A stretch of 50,848 bases of DNA from Bacteroidota bacterium (lineage in GTDB: Bacteria > Bacteroidota > Ignavibacteria > UBA10030 > UBA8401): assembly GCA_021796215.1 (NCBI GenBank), contig JAJYOK010000022.1, positions 1 through 50,848 of the forward strand, given 5' to 3'. The notes under the pieces were generated by a model. It saw nothing but the letters and a program-made list of their open reading frames with translations. It ran no database searches and was not told the DNA's origin. This document shows, piece after piece, positions 25,090-33,406 of this stretch (positions are counted from its first letter, which is position 1; every line of letters begins with the position of its first letter). The position numbers and the translations under genes were made by a program.

Positions 25090-25890
25090 GTGAAGAACGG
25101 ATCCGATCACGGAACAAAAAACGTTCTCGTCGAATTCCTCCTTCGGCTTGGCGATGACCGGCTCATTCTCGGTCACCGGCTTTCTGAATGGTGCGGACAC
25201 GCGCCGATTCTCGAAGAAGATATTGCGCTTGCAAACATTGCGCTCGATTTGCTAGGGCAAGCTTCCGCGATACTGCATCTCGCCGGAGATGTGGAAGGAA
25301 AAAATCGCACAGAAGATGATCTCGCTTATTTTCGGGAAGCAACACAATTCAAAAATCTTCAGTTAGTTGAGCAGCCGAATGGAGATTTTGCTTTTACGAT
25401 TGCACGGCTCTTCTTCTTCAGCACATTCAACAATTTATTATGCGACGTTCTTCAAAAGAGTTCCTATGAAACTTTGGCGGGAATTGCAGCAAAAGGATTT
25501 AAAGAAAGTAGTTATCATCTCCGGCACAGCAAAGAATGGATGTTGCGCCTTGGCGGCGGAACGGAAGAAAGTCATCGGCGAATGCAGAATGCCGTCAATG
25601 AACTGTGGCGTTTTACCGGAGAGATGCTTGTATTCGATGAAGTCGAAACGGAATTACAGCGGCTAAACACAATTCCTGATTTGAGCACAATTGCTTCGCA
25701 GTGGAGCGGCGCTGCCGCCGCCGTGCTAACGGAGGCAACAATCATAATTCCTTTCCGCCAAAAAGACAGCGGACAAGCCGGCAATCACGCCGTTTCAGGA
25801 AGCCGCCATGGTTTCCACAGTGAATATCTCGGACATCTGCTTGCTGAAATGCAAATTCTCGCACGGTCATATCCGGATGCAAAATGGTAA
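25090..25890 (+). CDS. paaC: 1,2-phenylacetyl-CoA epoxidase subunit C
   Basis: 266 residues from a GTG immediately after paaB. Ferritin-like fold with PaaC blocks LGDDRLILGHRLSEWCGHAP, LEEDIALANIALDLLGQA, LAYFRE and SSYHLRHSKEWMLRLGGGTEE. PaaC stabilises PaaA in the epoxidase and is not itself catalytic. It overlaps paaD by seven bases. Confidence 0.95.
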   Translation: MKNGSDHGTKNVLVEFLLRLGDDRLILGHRLSEWCGHAPILEEDIALANIALDLLGQASAILHLAGDVEGKNRTEDDLAYFREATQFKNLQLVEQPNGDFAFTIARLFFFSTFNNLLCDVLQKSSYETLAGIAAKGFKESSYHLRHSKEWMLRLGGGTEESHRRMQNAVNELWRFTGEMLVFDEVETELQRLNTIPDLSTIASQWSGAAAAVLTEATIIIPFRQKDSGQAGNHAVSGSRHGFHSEYLGHLLAEMQILARSYPDAKW

Positions 25891-26366
25891 CAAAGAAAGA
25901 ACATATTCTTTCTCTCTTGCGTGAAGTTCACGATCCGGAAATTCCTGCTCTCGATATCGTGGAATTAGGAATCGTCCGCGATGTTCGCGTGCACGGCAAA
26001 CAGATTCACATCAACATCACGCCGACATACTCCGGCTGTCCCGCGATGCAGATGATTCAAAACGACATCATTGGTACACTGAACAAGCATGGATTCAACG
26101 ACGTTGCAATTACCACTGTTTATTCTCCCGCATGGACAACCGGCTGGCTTAACGCGGAAGCAAAACAAAAACTTAAAGAGTACGGCATCACTCCGCCGCA
26201 GACTGTGAATGAAGCTGTCGTTACGCTTCCCGGTTCAGAAATGGAATGTCCGTTTTGCAGTTCGCACAACACGGAATTGCGGTGCGAGTTCAGTTCCACT
26301 GCCTGCAAATCATTGTACTTCTGCAATGACTGTTGTCAGCCGTTTGAACACTTCAAGGAAATATAA
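25884..26366 (+). CDS. paaD: PaaD, SufT-like maturation protein of the phenylacetyl-CoA epoxidase
   Basis: 160 residues: an N-terminal DUF59/MIP18-like domain (LREVHDPEIPALDIVELGIV, PTYSGCPAMQMI) and a C-terminal four-Cys zinc-ribbon-like tail (CPFCSSHNTELRCEF, then ACKSLYFCNDCC). PaaD is thought to help build metal sites of the complex. The cluster stops here: no paaE reductase follows, and paaG is on the other strand. Confidence 0.94.
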   Translation: MVTKKEHILSLLREVHDPEIPALDIVELGIVRDVRVHGKQIHINITPTYSGCPAMQMIQNDIIGTLNKHGFNDVAITTVYSPAWTTGWLNAEAKQKLKEYGITPPQTVNEAVVTLPGSEMECPFCSSHNTELRCEFSSTACKSLYFCNDCCQPFEHFKEI

Positions 26367-26373
26367 CAGCAGA

Positions 26374-26432
26374 TGAAATGGATTGTTGGATTTATGTCTG
26401 CGTCCATTACTCCATTCATCCACCAACCCATA
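26374..26432. repeat. Imperfect inverted repeat of the GGATTGATGGATT type, copy 2
   Basis: Tandem degenerate 7-mers (GGATTGTTGGATTT on one side, CCATTCATCCACCAACCC on the other) form an imperfect stem between convergent paaD and paaG. Similar elements lie at 24678-24760 and 35957-36020. Confidence 0.5.
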
Positions 26433-26435
26433 AAT

Positions 26436-27221
26436 TTACTTCCCCTTAAATTGCGTCTGGCGTTTTTCCAAAAACGCCTGCACTCCTTCTTTGTAGTCTT
26501 CCGTTTGCGACGCGACGTCCTGCATCATCGCCTCATACTCGAGCACAGAATCTAAATCCGATGTTGCGGCTTTATTCAAAGCGCGCTTGATCAATCCGAT
26601 TGCCCGCGTCGGTGCATGAGACAATTTTTCCGCAATCTCCATTGTTACTTTTTCCAGCTCCGGCGAAGGAACAACGTTGTTTACCAAGCCAACACGTTCA
26701 GCTTCTGCGGCATCAATGTCGCGGCCCGTTGCCGCATATTCGAACGCACGCGCCATACCGACCAGCCGCGGCAAAAACCAATGCGAACCGGAATCCGGCA
26801 CCAAACCAATACGAATGAACACTTCAATGAGCTTCGCTTTGTCGGACATAATGCGCATGTCGCACGCCAGTGCAATGCTTAATCCTGCACCCGCCGCAAC
26901 ACCATTGATCATGCCGATAATCGGTTTTTCAATCGTCCGCATTTTTCGGATAAGGGGATTATAGCTTTTCTCCAACGATTCTCTCAAAGAACGTTTGCTT
27001 GCCGAATGTTCTTTCAAATCCTGACCAGAGCAAAACGCCTTTTCTCCCGCGCCGCGAAGAACGATGCACCGGATCGTAGAATCCTTTTCCGCCTCTTTGA
27101 ATGCATCATTCAATTCTTTTTTCATTTGCTCGTTCAGCGCATTGTAACTTTCCGGGCGATTTAATGTGATGGTAAGAATGGAATCTGAAATTGTGTACAG
27201 CAGTGTTGAATAGGTTGACAT
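26436..27221 (-). CDS. paaG: Epoxyphenylacetyl-CoA isomerase (crotonase family)
   Basis: 261 residues. Crotonase fold with GRAP-type hallmarks of PaaG: SYNPLIRKMRTIEKPIIGMI, NGVAAGAGLSIALACDMRI, and GLVPDSGSHWFLPRLVGMAR, whose Asp aligns with the catalytic Asp of PaaG. The C-terminus is YKEGVQAFLEKRQTQFKGK. PaaG turns the epoxide into the oxepin form ready for ring opening. Convergent with paaABCD, so it needs its own promoter. Confidence 0.9.
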   Translation of the reverse strand: MSTYSTLLYTISDSILTITLNRPESYNALNEQMKKELNDAFKEAEKDSTIRCIVLRGAGEKAFCSGQDLKEHSASKRSLRESLEKSYNPLIRKMRTIEKPIIGMINGVAAGAGLSIALACDMRIMSDKAKLIEVFIRIGLVPDSGSHWFLPRLVGMARAFEYAATGRDIDAAEAERVGLVNNVVPSPELEKVTMEIAEKLSHAPTRAIGLIKRALNKAATSDLDSVLEYEAMMQDVASQTEDYKEGVQAFLEKRQTQFKGK

Positions 27222-27295
27222 AAAAGTCTCTCGAAAAATAAAGGGAATAGTTTCACAAAATATAATTATCTGTTTCCTGCTTTTCCACGCATCTA

Positions 27296-27324
27296 TTGCA
27301 TCCGCAAATCAATTTCGGTATTAT
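27296..27324 (+). promoter_or_regulatory. Promoter of the glycosyltransferase gene
   Basis: TTGCAT (27296-27301), 17-base spacer, TATTAT (27319-27324), 31 bases before the ATG at 27355. Confidence 0.55.
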
Positions 27325-27354
27325 TCTTTCAGTTTCGTCAGACGAATTTTTACT

Positions 27355-28515
27355 ATGAGCATATTCTTCCCCATTATCACATCGACAATAATCGCCGTCG
27401 GCAGTGTGTATGCTGCGTACATTCTCTTCTTTTTGTCTGGCCTTTCCCGGCTGAAGCTTGGAACGAACAATCGCACATTCTCAGTTGCAGTAATCGTTGC
27501 CGCACGCAATGAAGAACGCCACATTGAACAATGCCTTCGCTCTTTGCTGAATCAAGATTATCCGCGCGACAAATATTCCATCGTTGTTATTGATGACGAA
27601 TCAACAGACGGCACATCTGAGATTATCATGCGACTCGCGGGTGAACATTCCAACATCCGGCTCTTGCACACAAATGGAGAAGTGACCGCCGCTTCACCGA
27701 AAATCAATGCTCTTGAAATAGGTGTACGGAATACGTCAAGCGAACTTATTCTCACCACCGATGCAGATTGTACTGTCGGGCCGCGGTGGATTTCCTCTCT
27801 TGTGAAATGTTTTGATGACTCCATCGGAGTTGTCTCGGGTTTAACAATTTTTGGAAATCCCGAAAACATTTCACCGCTTCTTTTCGGATTTCAATACCTT
27901 GACTTCTTCTCCCAAACCGCTTGCGGCGCCGGCGCAATCGGAATGAACTCGGTGAATAACTGCAACGGCAGCAACATGGCGTTTCGGCGGGCCGCATTCG
28001 ATGAAGCCGGAGGATATGCGCCAATCTCCCGCATAAACTCCGGCAGCGATTCTCTTCTCGCGCAGCGCATTGTCGCCACGACATCATGGCGAATGAATTT
28101 CGCCTACAAGCCGGAGTCACACGTTACCACGCTCCCGTTAAGAAGCTGGACGCATGTTCTTCACCAAAGAATGCGATGGGCGGGTTCCACACCAAACTAC
28201 AAATGGACGGGGCTTGTCTTTCTTGTTGCTTCGTTCTTTTTCTATCTCCTGCTATTTTTTTTCCTGCCGATCTCACTCACACATCCTTCCGAAATGCTTG
28301 AGCCTTTGCTCATCTTCCTTATCAAGATTCTTCTCGACTATTGGATCACGGCGAAGTTCATGAAGATGACAAACATTACCGGAATAAAAAAATTCTTTTT
28401 GATTTCGGAACTGATCCATATTCCATTTATCCTTGCATCTGTCATCGGAAGTTTTGTAAGCAAGTTTGAATGGAAGCAGCGACGGATGAGACGAACAGTT
28501 TCGCCCGCGCTTTGA
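27355..28515 (+). CDS. Membrane glycosyltransferase, family 2
   Basis: 386 residues. A transmembrane helix at about 4-28 precedes a GT-A domain (AVIVAARNEERHIEQCLRSL, VVIDDESTDGTSE, TTDADCTVGPRW as DxD-type site, a QRMRWAG acceptor motif). Two or three C-terminal transmembrane segments follow (about 285-375). The layout fits processive or polyprenyl-linked GT2 enzymes that act at the inner membrane face. The sugar and acceptor are not predictable. It lies between paaG and paaF and ends five bases before the convergent paaF stop. Confidence 0.88.
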   Translation: MSIFFPIITSTIIAVGSVYAAYILFFLSGLSRLKLGTNNRTFSVAVIVAARNEERHIEQCLRSLLNQDYPRDKYSIVVIDDESTDGTSEIIMRLAGEHSNIRLLHTNGEVTAASPKINALEIGVRNTSSELILTTDADCTVGPRWISSLVKCFDDSIGVVSGLTIFGNPENISPLLFGFQYLDFFSQTACGAGAIGMNSVNNCNGSNMAFRRAAFDEAGGYAPISRINSGSDSLLAQRIVATTSWRMNFAYKPESHVTTLPLRSWTHVLHQRMRWAGSTPNYKWTGLVFLVASFFFYLLLFFFLPISLTHPSEMLEPLLIFLIKILLDYWITAKFMKMTNITGIKKFFLISELIHIPFILASVIGSFVSKFEWKQRRMRRTVSPAL

Positions 28516-28520
28516 ATTTT

Positions 28521-29318
28521 TTACTTCCCTTTCCACTTCGGTTTTCGTTTTTCGACAAATGCTCTCATTCCTTCTTTCTGATCTTCTGTCGAAAAGAGCA
28601 TGTAGAAATTTTTCCGCTCGAATTCCAATCCGCTTTCAATTGTCGTGTCGAATGCTTTGAGGATCGCTTCTTTGCCAAGCTGCACGGCAACAGACGGCTT
28701 CGATGCAATTGTTTTTGCAAGATTTTTAGCTTCTTCAAGAAGAATTTCATTCGGCACAACTTTCACAACTAATCCCCATTGCTTCGCTTCTTCTGCGGTA
28801 ATCATCGTACCGGTCAGCACCATCTCCATTGCTTTGTATTTTCCAACCGCGCGCGTCAACCGCTGCGTTCCGCCCGCGCCGGGAATCACGCCGATACTGA
28901 TTTCCGGCTGGCCGAATTTTGCCGATTCCGACGCGATAATAATATCGCACGTTAGCGCAAGCTCGCAGCCGCCGCCAAGCGCGTAGCCGCCGACAGCCGC
29001 AATGATCGGCTTCTTGAATTTCCGAATGCGGTCCCATCGCGAGAACATGTCGCGCTGCAGCATTTCCACCGTCGAAGCGTCCGCCATTTCTTTAATATCG
29101 GCGCCGGCGGCAAATGCTTTTTCGCTGCCGGTGAGAATAACGCAGCGAATGTCGTTTTCTTTTTCCATTTCGTCCAACGCTTCCACCAATTCCTTCATCA
29201 ACGCGATGTTAATGGCGTTCATTACCTCGGGACGGTTCAATTGAATGATCGCATACCCGTTTTCTGTCGCCTCAGGCGCCATTTTCAATTTCGTCACAAG
29301 AATATTTGAATAGTTCAT
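28521..29318 (-). CDS. paaF: Enoyl-CoA hydratase, PaaF-like
   Basis: 265 residues with classic crotonase motifs: IIQLNRPEVMNAIN, AFAAGADIKEM (oxyanion hole), GYALGGGCELALTCDIIIAS (first catalytic Glu) and PEISIGVIPGAGGTQRLTRA (second Glu). It hydrates 2,3-enoyl-CoA; PaaF acts on 2,3-didehydroadipyl-CoA in the phenylacetate pathway. Assignment to PaaF rests on neighbours, since short-chain enoyl-CoA hydratases look alike. Confidence 0.85.
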   Translation of the reverse strand: MNYSNILVTKLKMAPEATENGYAIIQLNRPEVMNAINIALMKELVEALDEMEKENDIRCVILTGSEKAFAAGADIKEMADASTVEMLQRDMFSRWDRIRKFKKPIIAAVGGYALGGGCELALTCDIIIASESAKFGQPEISIGVIPGAGGTQRLTRAVGKYKAMEMVLTGTMITAEEAKQWGLVVKVVPNEILLEEAKNLAKTIASKPSVAVQLGKEAILKAFDTTIESGLEFERKNFYMLFSTEDQKEGMRAFVEKRKPKWKGK

Positions 29319-29333
29319 AGGAAGTCTTTCAGG

Positions 29334-29765
29334 TTATTGGTAGGTTGTGAATGAATTTTTGACAGGCACGCCGTTGAATGCATCTTTTGGAAAAGTGATG
29401 TGCCACAGATCTGACGCGCCGTCGTCAAGAATCTTCAAATAAAAATTGTTCTTGCCCTCACGTTCAACAAGCACGTGCGTTTCCGCAGGTGCTGCACCGC
29501 CCATGCACGGATTCGGTTTCACAAATCCGGAAATCGAAACGACTGCGGTGTCGCCATTCCATTGCTGCGAGACACGAATCGAATAGCCGAAGCACGGAAG
29601 AAAATCGAATGTGCGAAGCGAGAGAACGGCGTTCCCATTAACTTTCTCAACGTGAAGCAGATAATAATTCGGCTGCGAAGATGCTGTAGTTACAAATACA
29701 AACGATGAAATAATTGATATTACAGAGAGCGACTTCTTGGACAACCAATACCACAGTGACGTCAT
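29334..29765 (-). CDS. Small exported protein of unknown function
   Basis: The open frame reaches 29897, but its first ~45 residues include WIPAFAGMT, the translation of the GTCATTCCCGC palindromic repeat, so the start is probably at 29765 or the TTG a few codons on. About 143 residues, with a signal-like segment (SLSVISIISSFVFVTTASSQ) and no family I recognise. Two Cys (in LPCFGY and NPCMGG) could pair. It sits 15 bases downstream of paaF on the same strand. Confidence 0.6.
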   Translation of the reverse strand: MTSLWYWLSKKSLSVISIISSFVFVTTASSQPNYYLLHVEKVNGNAVLSLRTFDFLPCFGYSIRVSQQWNGDTAVVSISGFVKPNPCMGGAAPAETHVLVEREGKNNFYLKILDDGASDLWHITFPKDAFNGVPVKNSFTTYQ

Positions 29766-29842
29766 TCCCGCGAAAGCGGGAATCCATTTTCTCGGGTTAA
29801 TTCTTGTAATTAGATTCCCGACAAAAGCGTTCGGGAATGACG
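29760..29842. repeat. Pair of dispersed palindromic repeats in inverted orientation
   Basis: CGTCATTCCCGCGAAAGCGG followed by GAATCCA at 29760-29786, and an inverted, looser copy ending TTCGGGAATGACG at 29812-29842. The two can form a larger stem. A further copy lies at 2381-2408. Confidence 0.75.
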
Positions 29843-29893
29843 TACCCCTTGTTTTGTGTAAGTTTACAAACCGAAATATTTTCCTTCTTGTTT

Positions 29894-30748
29894 TCACTTT
29901 CGGCTCAGTTTCTTATCCCGCTGCACGGGATGCCGTAAAGCGGCGTAATCTATCGGGCGTTTTTCATTGAACGCGCGGATGCCTTCCACAATTTCCGGCG
30001 CTGAAGTATGCACAGTCAGCCAATCTTTTGCGTGCCCGATTGTCATTGCCCATGAAAAATTCCGCCAGAAGTTTAATTGCTCTTTCGTGTACCGCGTGCA
30101 TTCAGGAAGTTTATTTACCAGTGTTTCCACCATCGCAGCAACCGCACTGTCTAATTTTTTCCGCGGCACAACTTGATTGATCAATCCCCACTCCAGCGCT
30201 TCCTTCGCAGAAAGTTCTTTGCCAAGCATTAATATTTCCCGCGCGCGCCGGTCGCCGACAATGATCGGCAGCCATTGTGTGCCGCCTGCCGCCGCAACGC
30301 TTCCGCGCGATGTGCCGACATGTTTAAGAGTGATGCCGCTCGCCGCAATTGCAAAGTCGCACGACATTTGCAGCTCGTTCCCGCCGCCGACAACCATTCC
30401 GTTCAATCGCGCAATCGTCGGCTTGCCGATATTCCGCAGGCGCTCGAATGTTTCAATGAAGACGCCCATCCATTTATAAAAATCTTCAGGTTTCGAAAGA
30501 AAGTCGTCGTTCCATTCTTTAATGTCGGCGCCGGTGCAAAATGCTTTCGTGCCCGCACCGGTAATCACAATCACCGCTACATCATCGTCCCACTGCGCAC
30601 GCTGCAATGCTTCGCCAAGTTCCTGCAGCATTTCAAGATTCAGCGCGTTGTATACGTGAGGGCGATTCAACGTAATCGTTGCAAAAAATTCCTGCTTGTG
30701 GTAAAGAATAGCAGCGTATTTTTTCTCAGAATGGGAATATTTGTTCAT
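29894..30748 (-). CDS. Enoyl-CoA hydratase/isomerase family protein
   Basis: 284 residues from ATG 30748; the frame opens further upstream but the crotonase N-terminus (ATITLNRPHVYNALN) fits this start. Motifs AFCTGADIKEW, NGMVVGGGNELQMSCDFAIA and GTSRGSVAAAGGTQWLPIIVG (in place of the usual PExxxG..PG segment) show a crotonase with an altered second active-site region. A C-terminal extension follows FNEKRPIDY. Substrate unknown; its place beside paaF and paaG suggests aromatic or acyl-CoA catabolism. Confidence 0.8.
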   Translation of the reverse strand: MNKYSHSEKKYAAILYHKQEFFATITLNRPHVYNALNLEMLQELGEALQRAQWDDDVAVIVITGAGTKAFCTGADIKEWNDDFLSKPEDFYKWMGVFIETFERLRNIGKPTIARLNGMVVGGGNELQMSCDFAIAASGITLKHVGTSRGSVAAAGGTQWLPIIVGDRRAREILMLGKELSAKEALEWGLINQVVPRKKLDSAVAAMVETLVNKLPECTRYTKEQLNFWRNFSWAMTIGHAKDWLTVHTSAPEIVEGIRAFNEKRPIDYAALRHPVQRDKKLSRK

Positions 30749-30850
30749 ACAATCCCGGCAAATTGTGTGTGGATGCGTTGGCGGTAATATAGCCGACGCG
30801 GCTTGGAAAAGCAATCAGCAACAAAAGTAGCATCCAAACACAATTACCAC

Positions 30851-30879
30851 TTGACTTAATTCAACCATTTTCATATTAT
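30851..30879 (+). promoter_or_regulatory. Promoter of the AIPR gene
   Basis: TTGACT (30851-30856), 17-base spacer, TATTAT (30874-30879). Predicted start near 30886, giving a leader of about 210 bases that contains a 59-codon frame (30932-31111). The rest of the 346-base gap shows no other gene. Confidence 0.7.
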
Positions 30880-30931
30880 TGGAATGGCTAAGGTTCAACG
30901 TAACCTTCAGCCGTAAAAGGTTTATCATTAA

Positions 30932-31111
30932 ATGATACAAGGAACTTACATATGGAATCTATCCAACGGACTTGTCGCCCACCCCCTTTTTCTCTTTGCG
31001 CTTATTCCCAATTATTATTTATCAACTTTATCTGGCTACAAATATTTTTATCTGTCAGCCTTAAAAATCCATTTCTTTATGAAAGGAAAATTTTATGAAA
31101 TCGGAATATAA
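30932..31111 (+). CDS. Possible small ORF overlapping the AIPR start
   Basis: 59 codons from ATG 30932 to TAA 31109-31111, overlapping the next gene by 17 bases. The product is hydrophobic and aromatic-rich (VAHPLFLFALIPNYYLSTL). No Shine-Dalgarno is visible, and no family is recognised. It may be a leader or chance. Confidence 0.25.
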   Translation: MIQGTYIWNLSNGLVAHPLFLFALIPNYYLSTLSGYKYFYLSALKIHFFMKGKFYEIGI

Positions 31112-32258
31112 ATTCCAAGTTGAAGCTCTTCGTAAACTCCCCGATCCTGTTAATCCAGAAAAATGGGAACGTTACTATGCTATTTGTAATGTGAAAAATC
31201 TTCCAGACGATTTTCCAATGGAAACCAACCCTAGAAAACAAAACCTTGGGACTAAAGTCGCAAAGAAAATACATGATGGATTAACTGGGGAAGAAACTGG
31301 GCAGATGTTCCATCTTTTAAACAGGGGGATATTGTTGTCTGCTGAAAATGTCGCCTTCAACAACTCGAACAATGAAGTCACTATTTTAATGTCAAACCAC
31401 GAAGTACATGGTTTAGTTGATGGTGGGCATTCATATAAAATTATTTTGGATAATAGGTCCGAATTAACAAGAGAACAATTCATAACCATAGAAATTCTGA
31501 AAGGGATTCACGATGATTTCCAAGAGATTGCTGGCGCACGAAATACTTCTGTTCAGGTAAAAGAAAAAAGTCTTGCTGAACTTGAAGGGAAACTGGGCGT
31601 AGTTCATCAAATAGTAGCAAGCGAACCGTTTGCTCAAGATATTGCCTATGTTGAAAACGATGACAAACCAATTGACGTTCAGGAAATTATCTGTCTATTA
31701 ACAATATTCCATAATGAGTTGCATGCACATTCCCATCCAGTTTATACTTATTCTTCGAAGGGTCGTGCTTTACAAGTTTATTTGGAAAACAATGACTCTT
31801 ACAGGAAACTGATTCCGGTATCGAACAAAATTTTCGCGTTACACGATCATATTAAAAATACTATGGGAGATGTTTACAATAAACAGGGCGGAAATTTTGG
31901 CAATTTAAAGGAAATTGGATATAGTAAGGGCAGAAGGAAATGGCCTTTGCTTTTCTCTCCAAGAAAAAATGGAGCTGAAATCATAAAAATTCAGTATGAT
32001 GTTCCTTCGGGCTTTGTTTACCCGCTACTTGGCGCCCTTCGTTTTCTGTTATCGTACTCAAAAGAAAAAGGAAGTTATGAGTGGAAAACTGATCCAATCG
32101 AATATTATAATAATTCAGTTGGAGAGAAACTTGTAACGCTAACTTTTGACGCAAGTACCGAGCTCGGTCGAAACCCCATGGCTGTCGGGAAAAGCTCGAG
32201 GCATTGGGAGGGCCTGTATAATTATGTAGCTGCTACTTTCCTTCAACAGAAAAAATGA
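31095..32258 (+). CDS. AIPR-family protein (abortive infection phage resistance type)
   Basis: 387 residues, SD GAAAGGA. The central part has the AIPR pattern: FHLLNRGILLSAENVAF (usual FxxxNNGI), a VHGLVDGGHSYKIILDN block (usual NGxQT), then FITIEILKGI and AGARNTSVQVKEKSLAEL (usual ARNTQxxVKxxDL). AIPR proteins include the abortive-infection gene of a lactococcal plasmid and are often found in defence islands. The biochemical activity is not established. It is flanked by metabolic genes, is AT-rich, and has its own promoter and terminator, consistent with a single-gene acquired cargo. GH in place of GQ in the central motif is a notable deviation. Confidence 0.72.
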   Translation: MKSEYKFQVEALRKLPDPVNPEKWERYYAICNVKNLPDDFPMETNPRKQNLGTKVAKKIHDGLTGEETGQMFHLLNRGILLSAENVAFNNSNNEVTILMSNHEVHGLVDGGHSYKIILDNRSELTREQFITIEILKGIHDDFQEIAGARNTSVQVKEKSLAELEGKLGVVHQIVASEPFAQDIAYVENDDKPIDVQEIICLLTIFHNELHAHSHPVYTYSSKGRALQVYLENNDSYRKLIPVSNKIFALHDHIKNTMGDVYNKQGGNFGNLKEIGYSKGRRKWPLLFSPRKNGAEIIKIQYDVPSGFVYPLLGALRFLLSYSKEKGSYEWKTDPIEYYNNSVGEKLVTLTFDASTELGRNPMAVGKSSRHWEGLYNYVAATFLQQKK

Positions 32259-32286
32259 TATCCATTCGTAAGATAATTTTCCAAAA

Positions 32287-32314
32287 AAAATGCCGTCTTT
32301 GCGACGGCATTTTT
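32287..32314. terminator. Terminator of the AIPR gene
   Basis: ATGCCGTC (32290-32297), 5-base loop, GACGGCAT (32303-32310), flanked by A and T runs, so it can act in both directions. It is 28 bases after the AIPR stop. Confidence 0.85.
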
Positions 32315-32341
32315 GCATCGCTGCCTTCTTTAAATTAGATT
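32313..32341 (+). promoter_or_regulatory. Promoter of the asparaginase gene
   Basis: TTGCAT (32313-32318), 17-base spacer, TAGATT (32336-32341); it starts at the edge of the preceding terminator. Confidence 0.5.
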
Positions 32342-32382
32342 ATGTCAAAGAGAACTTGTGAATAATATCAATGGAGACCGTT

Positions 32383-33366
32383 ATGAAAATTTCACGCCTT
32401 GCTTTTACGCTGATTGTGGTTCTTTCCTGCGCTTCAATAACAAATTACGCACAGGATAAAGCGACATTTCAAACGAAAAAATACACCATCGTCATTCACG
32501 GCGGTGCCGGCACAATCAGCCAATCAATGCCCGATTCAATCAAAGAAGCATATCTCAACTCTCTTGCCGCTGCGTTGAACATCGGCAAAGATATTCTTGC
32601 GCGCGGCGGAACTGGTTTGGACGCGGTTGAAAAAGTTCTCAGTTATTTTGAATCCGATCCGAAGTTCAACGCAGGCATCGGCGCTGTGTACACATCAGCG
32701 GGAACGCATGAGATGGATGCTTCGATTATGGACGGACGCGATCTTTCCTGCGGCGCAGTTGCGGGAGTTCAACACATCGCACATCCTATTTCCCTGGCAC
32801 GGCTGGTGATGGAAAAAACTCCGCACGTTCTTCTTGCATACGACGGCGCAGAAAAATTTGCGCAAAGCATGGGCATCACACTTGAACCGTCAACGTATTT
32901 TGACACGCCGGAACGGTTGGAACAACTGCACGAGATGCAGAAAAAAATAAAAGAAGGAAACCACGGAACGGTCGGCTGCGCCGTGCTTGATGAATACGGA
33001 AATCTCGCCGCCGGCACTTCTACCGGAGGAATGACGAACAAAATGCCGGGGCGCATCGGCGATTCACCTCTTATCGGCGATGGAACGTACGCGAACAATA
33101 AAACGTGCGCTGTTTCATGCACGGGCTGGGGAGAAAAATTTATCAAGAACACTGTGGCGTTCAATGTTTCCGCGCTGATGGAATACAAAGGAATGACGCT
33201 GAAAGAAGCCGCCGATGAAATGATTTACAAACGATTGCAGCCCGATGATGGCGGACTCATTGCTGTTGACCGCAACGGAAATTATACGATGCCGTTCAAC
33301 ACATCGGGAATGTTCAGAGGCGTTGCAACTTCTTCCGGCGAGTTTGAAGTGAAGATTTGGAAATAG
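32383..33366 (+). CDS. Exported isoaspartyl peptidase/L-asparaginase (Ntn hydrolase)
   Basis: 327 residues from ATG 32383 (GGAG SD six bases upstream); an ATG four codons earlier is the alternative. A signal peptide ends near ITNYAQ. Plant-type asparaginase: VIHGGAGTIS, NAGIGAVYTSAGTHEMDASI, and the self-cleavage site GNHGTVGCAVLD with nucleophile Thr196, then STGGMTNKMPGRIGDSPLIG. It autocleaves to alpha and beta chains and removes isoaspartyl or asparagine residues. Export suggests use of external peptides or Asn as nitrogen. Confidence 0.92.
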   Translation: MKISRLAFTLIVVLSCASITNYAQDKATFQTKKYTIVIHGGAGTISQSMPDSIKEAYLNSLAAALNIGKDILARGGTGLDAVEKVLSYFESDPKFNAGIGAVYTSAGTHEMDASIMDGRDLSCGAVAGVQHIAHPISLARLVMEKTPHVLLAYDGAEKFAQSMGITLEPSTYFDTPERLEQLHEMQKKIKEGNHGTVGCAVLDEYGNLAAGTSTGGMTNKMPGRIGDSPLIGDGTYANNKTCAVSCTGWGEKFIKNTVAFNVSALMEYKGMTLKEAADEMIYKRLQPDDGGLIAVDRNGNYTMPFNTSGMFRGVATSSGEFEVKIWK

Positions 33367-33406
33367 AAATGTTATCTTTTCCGAAAAATGCCGTTTCCGT
33401 TCAACT

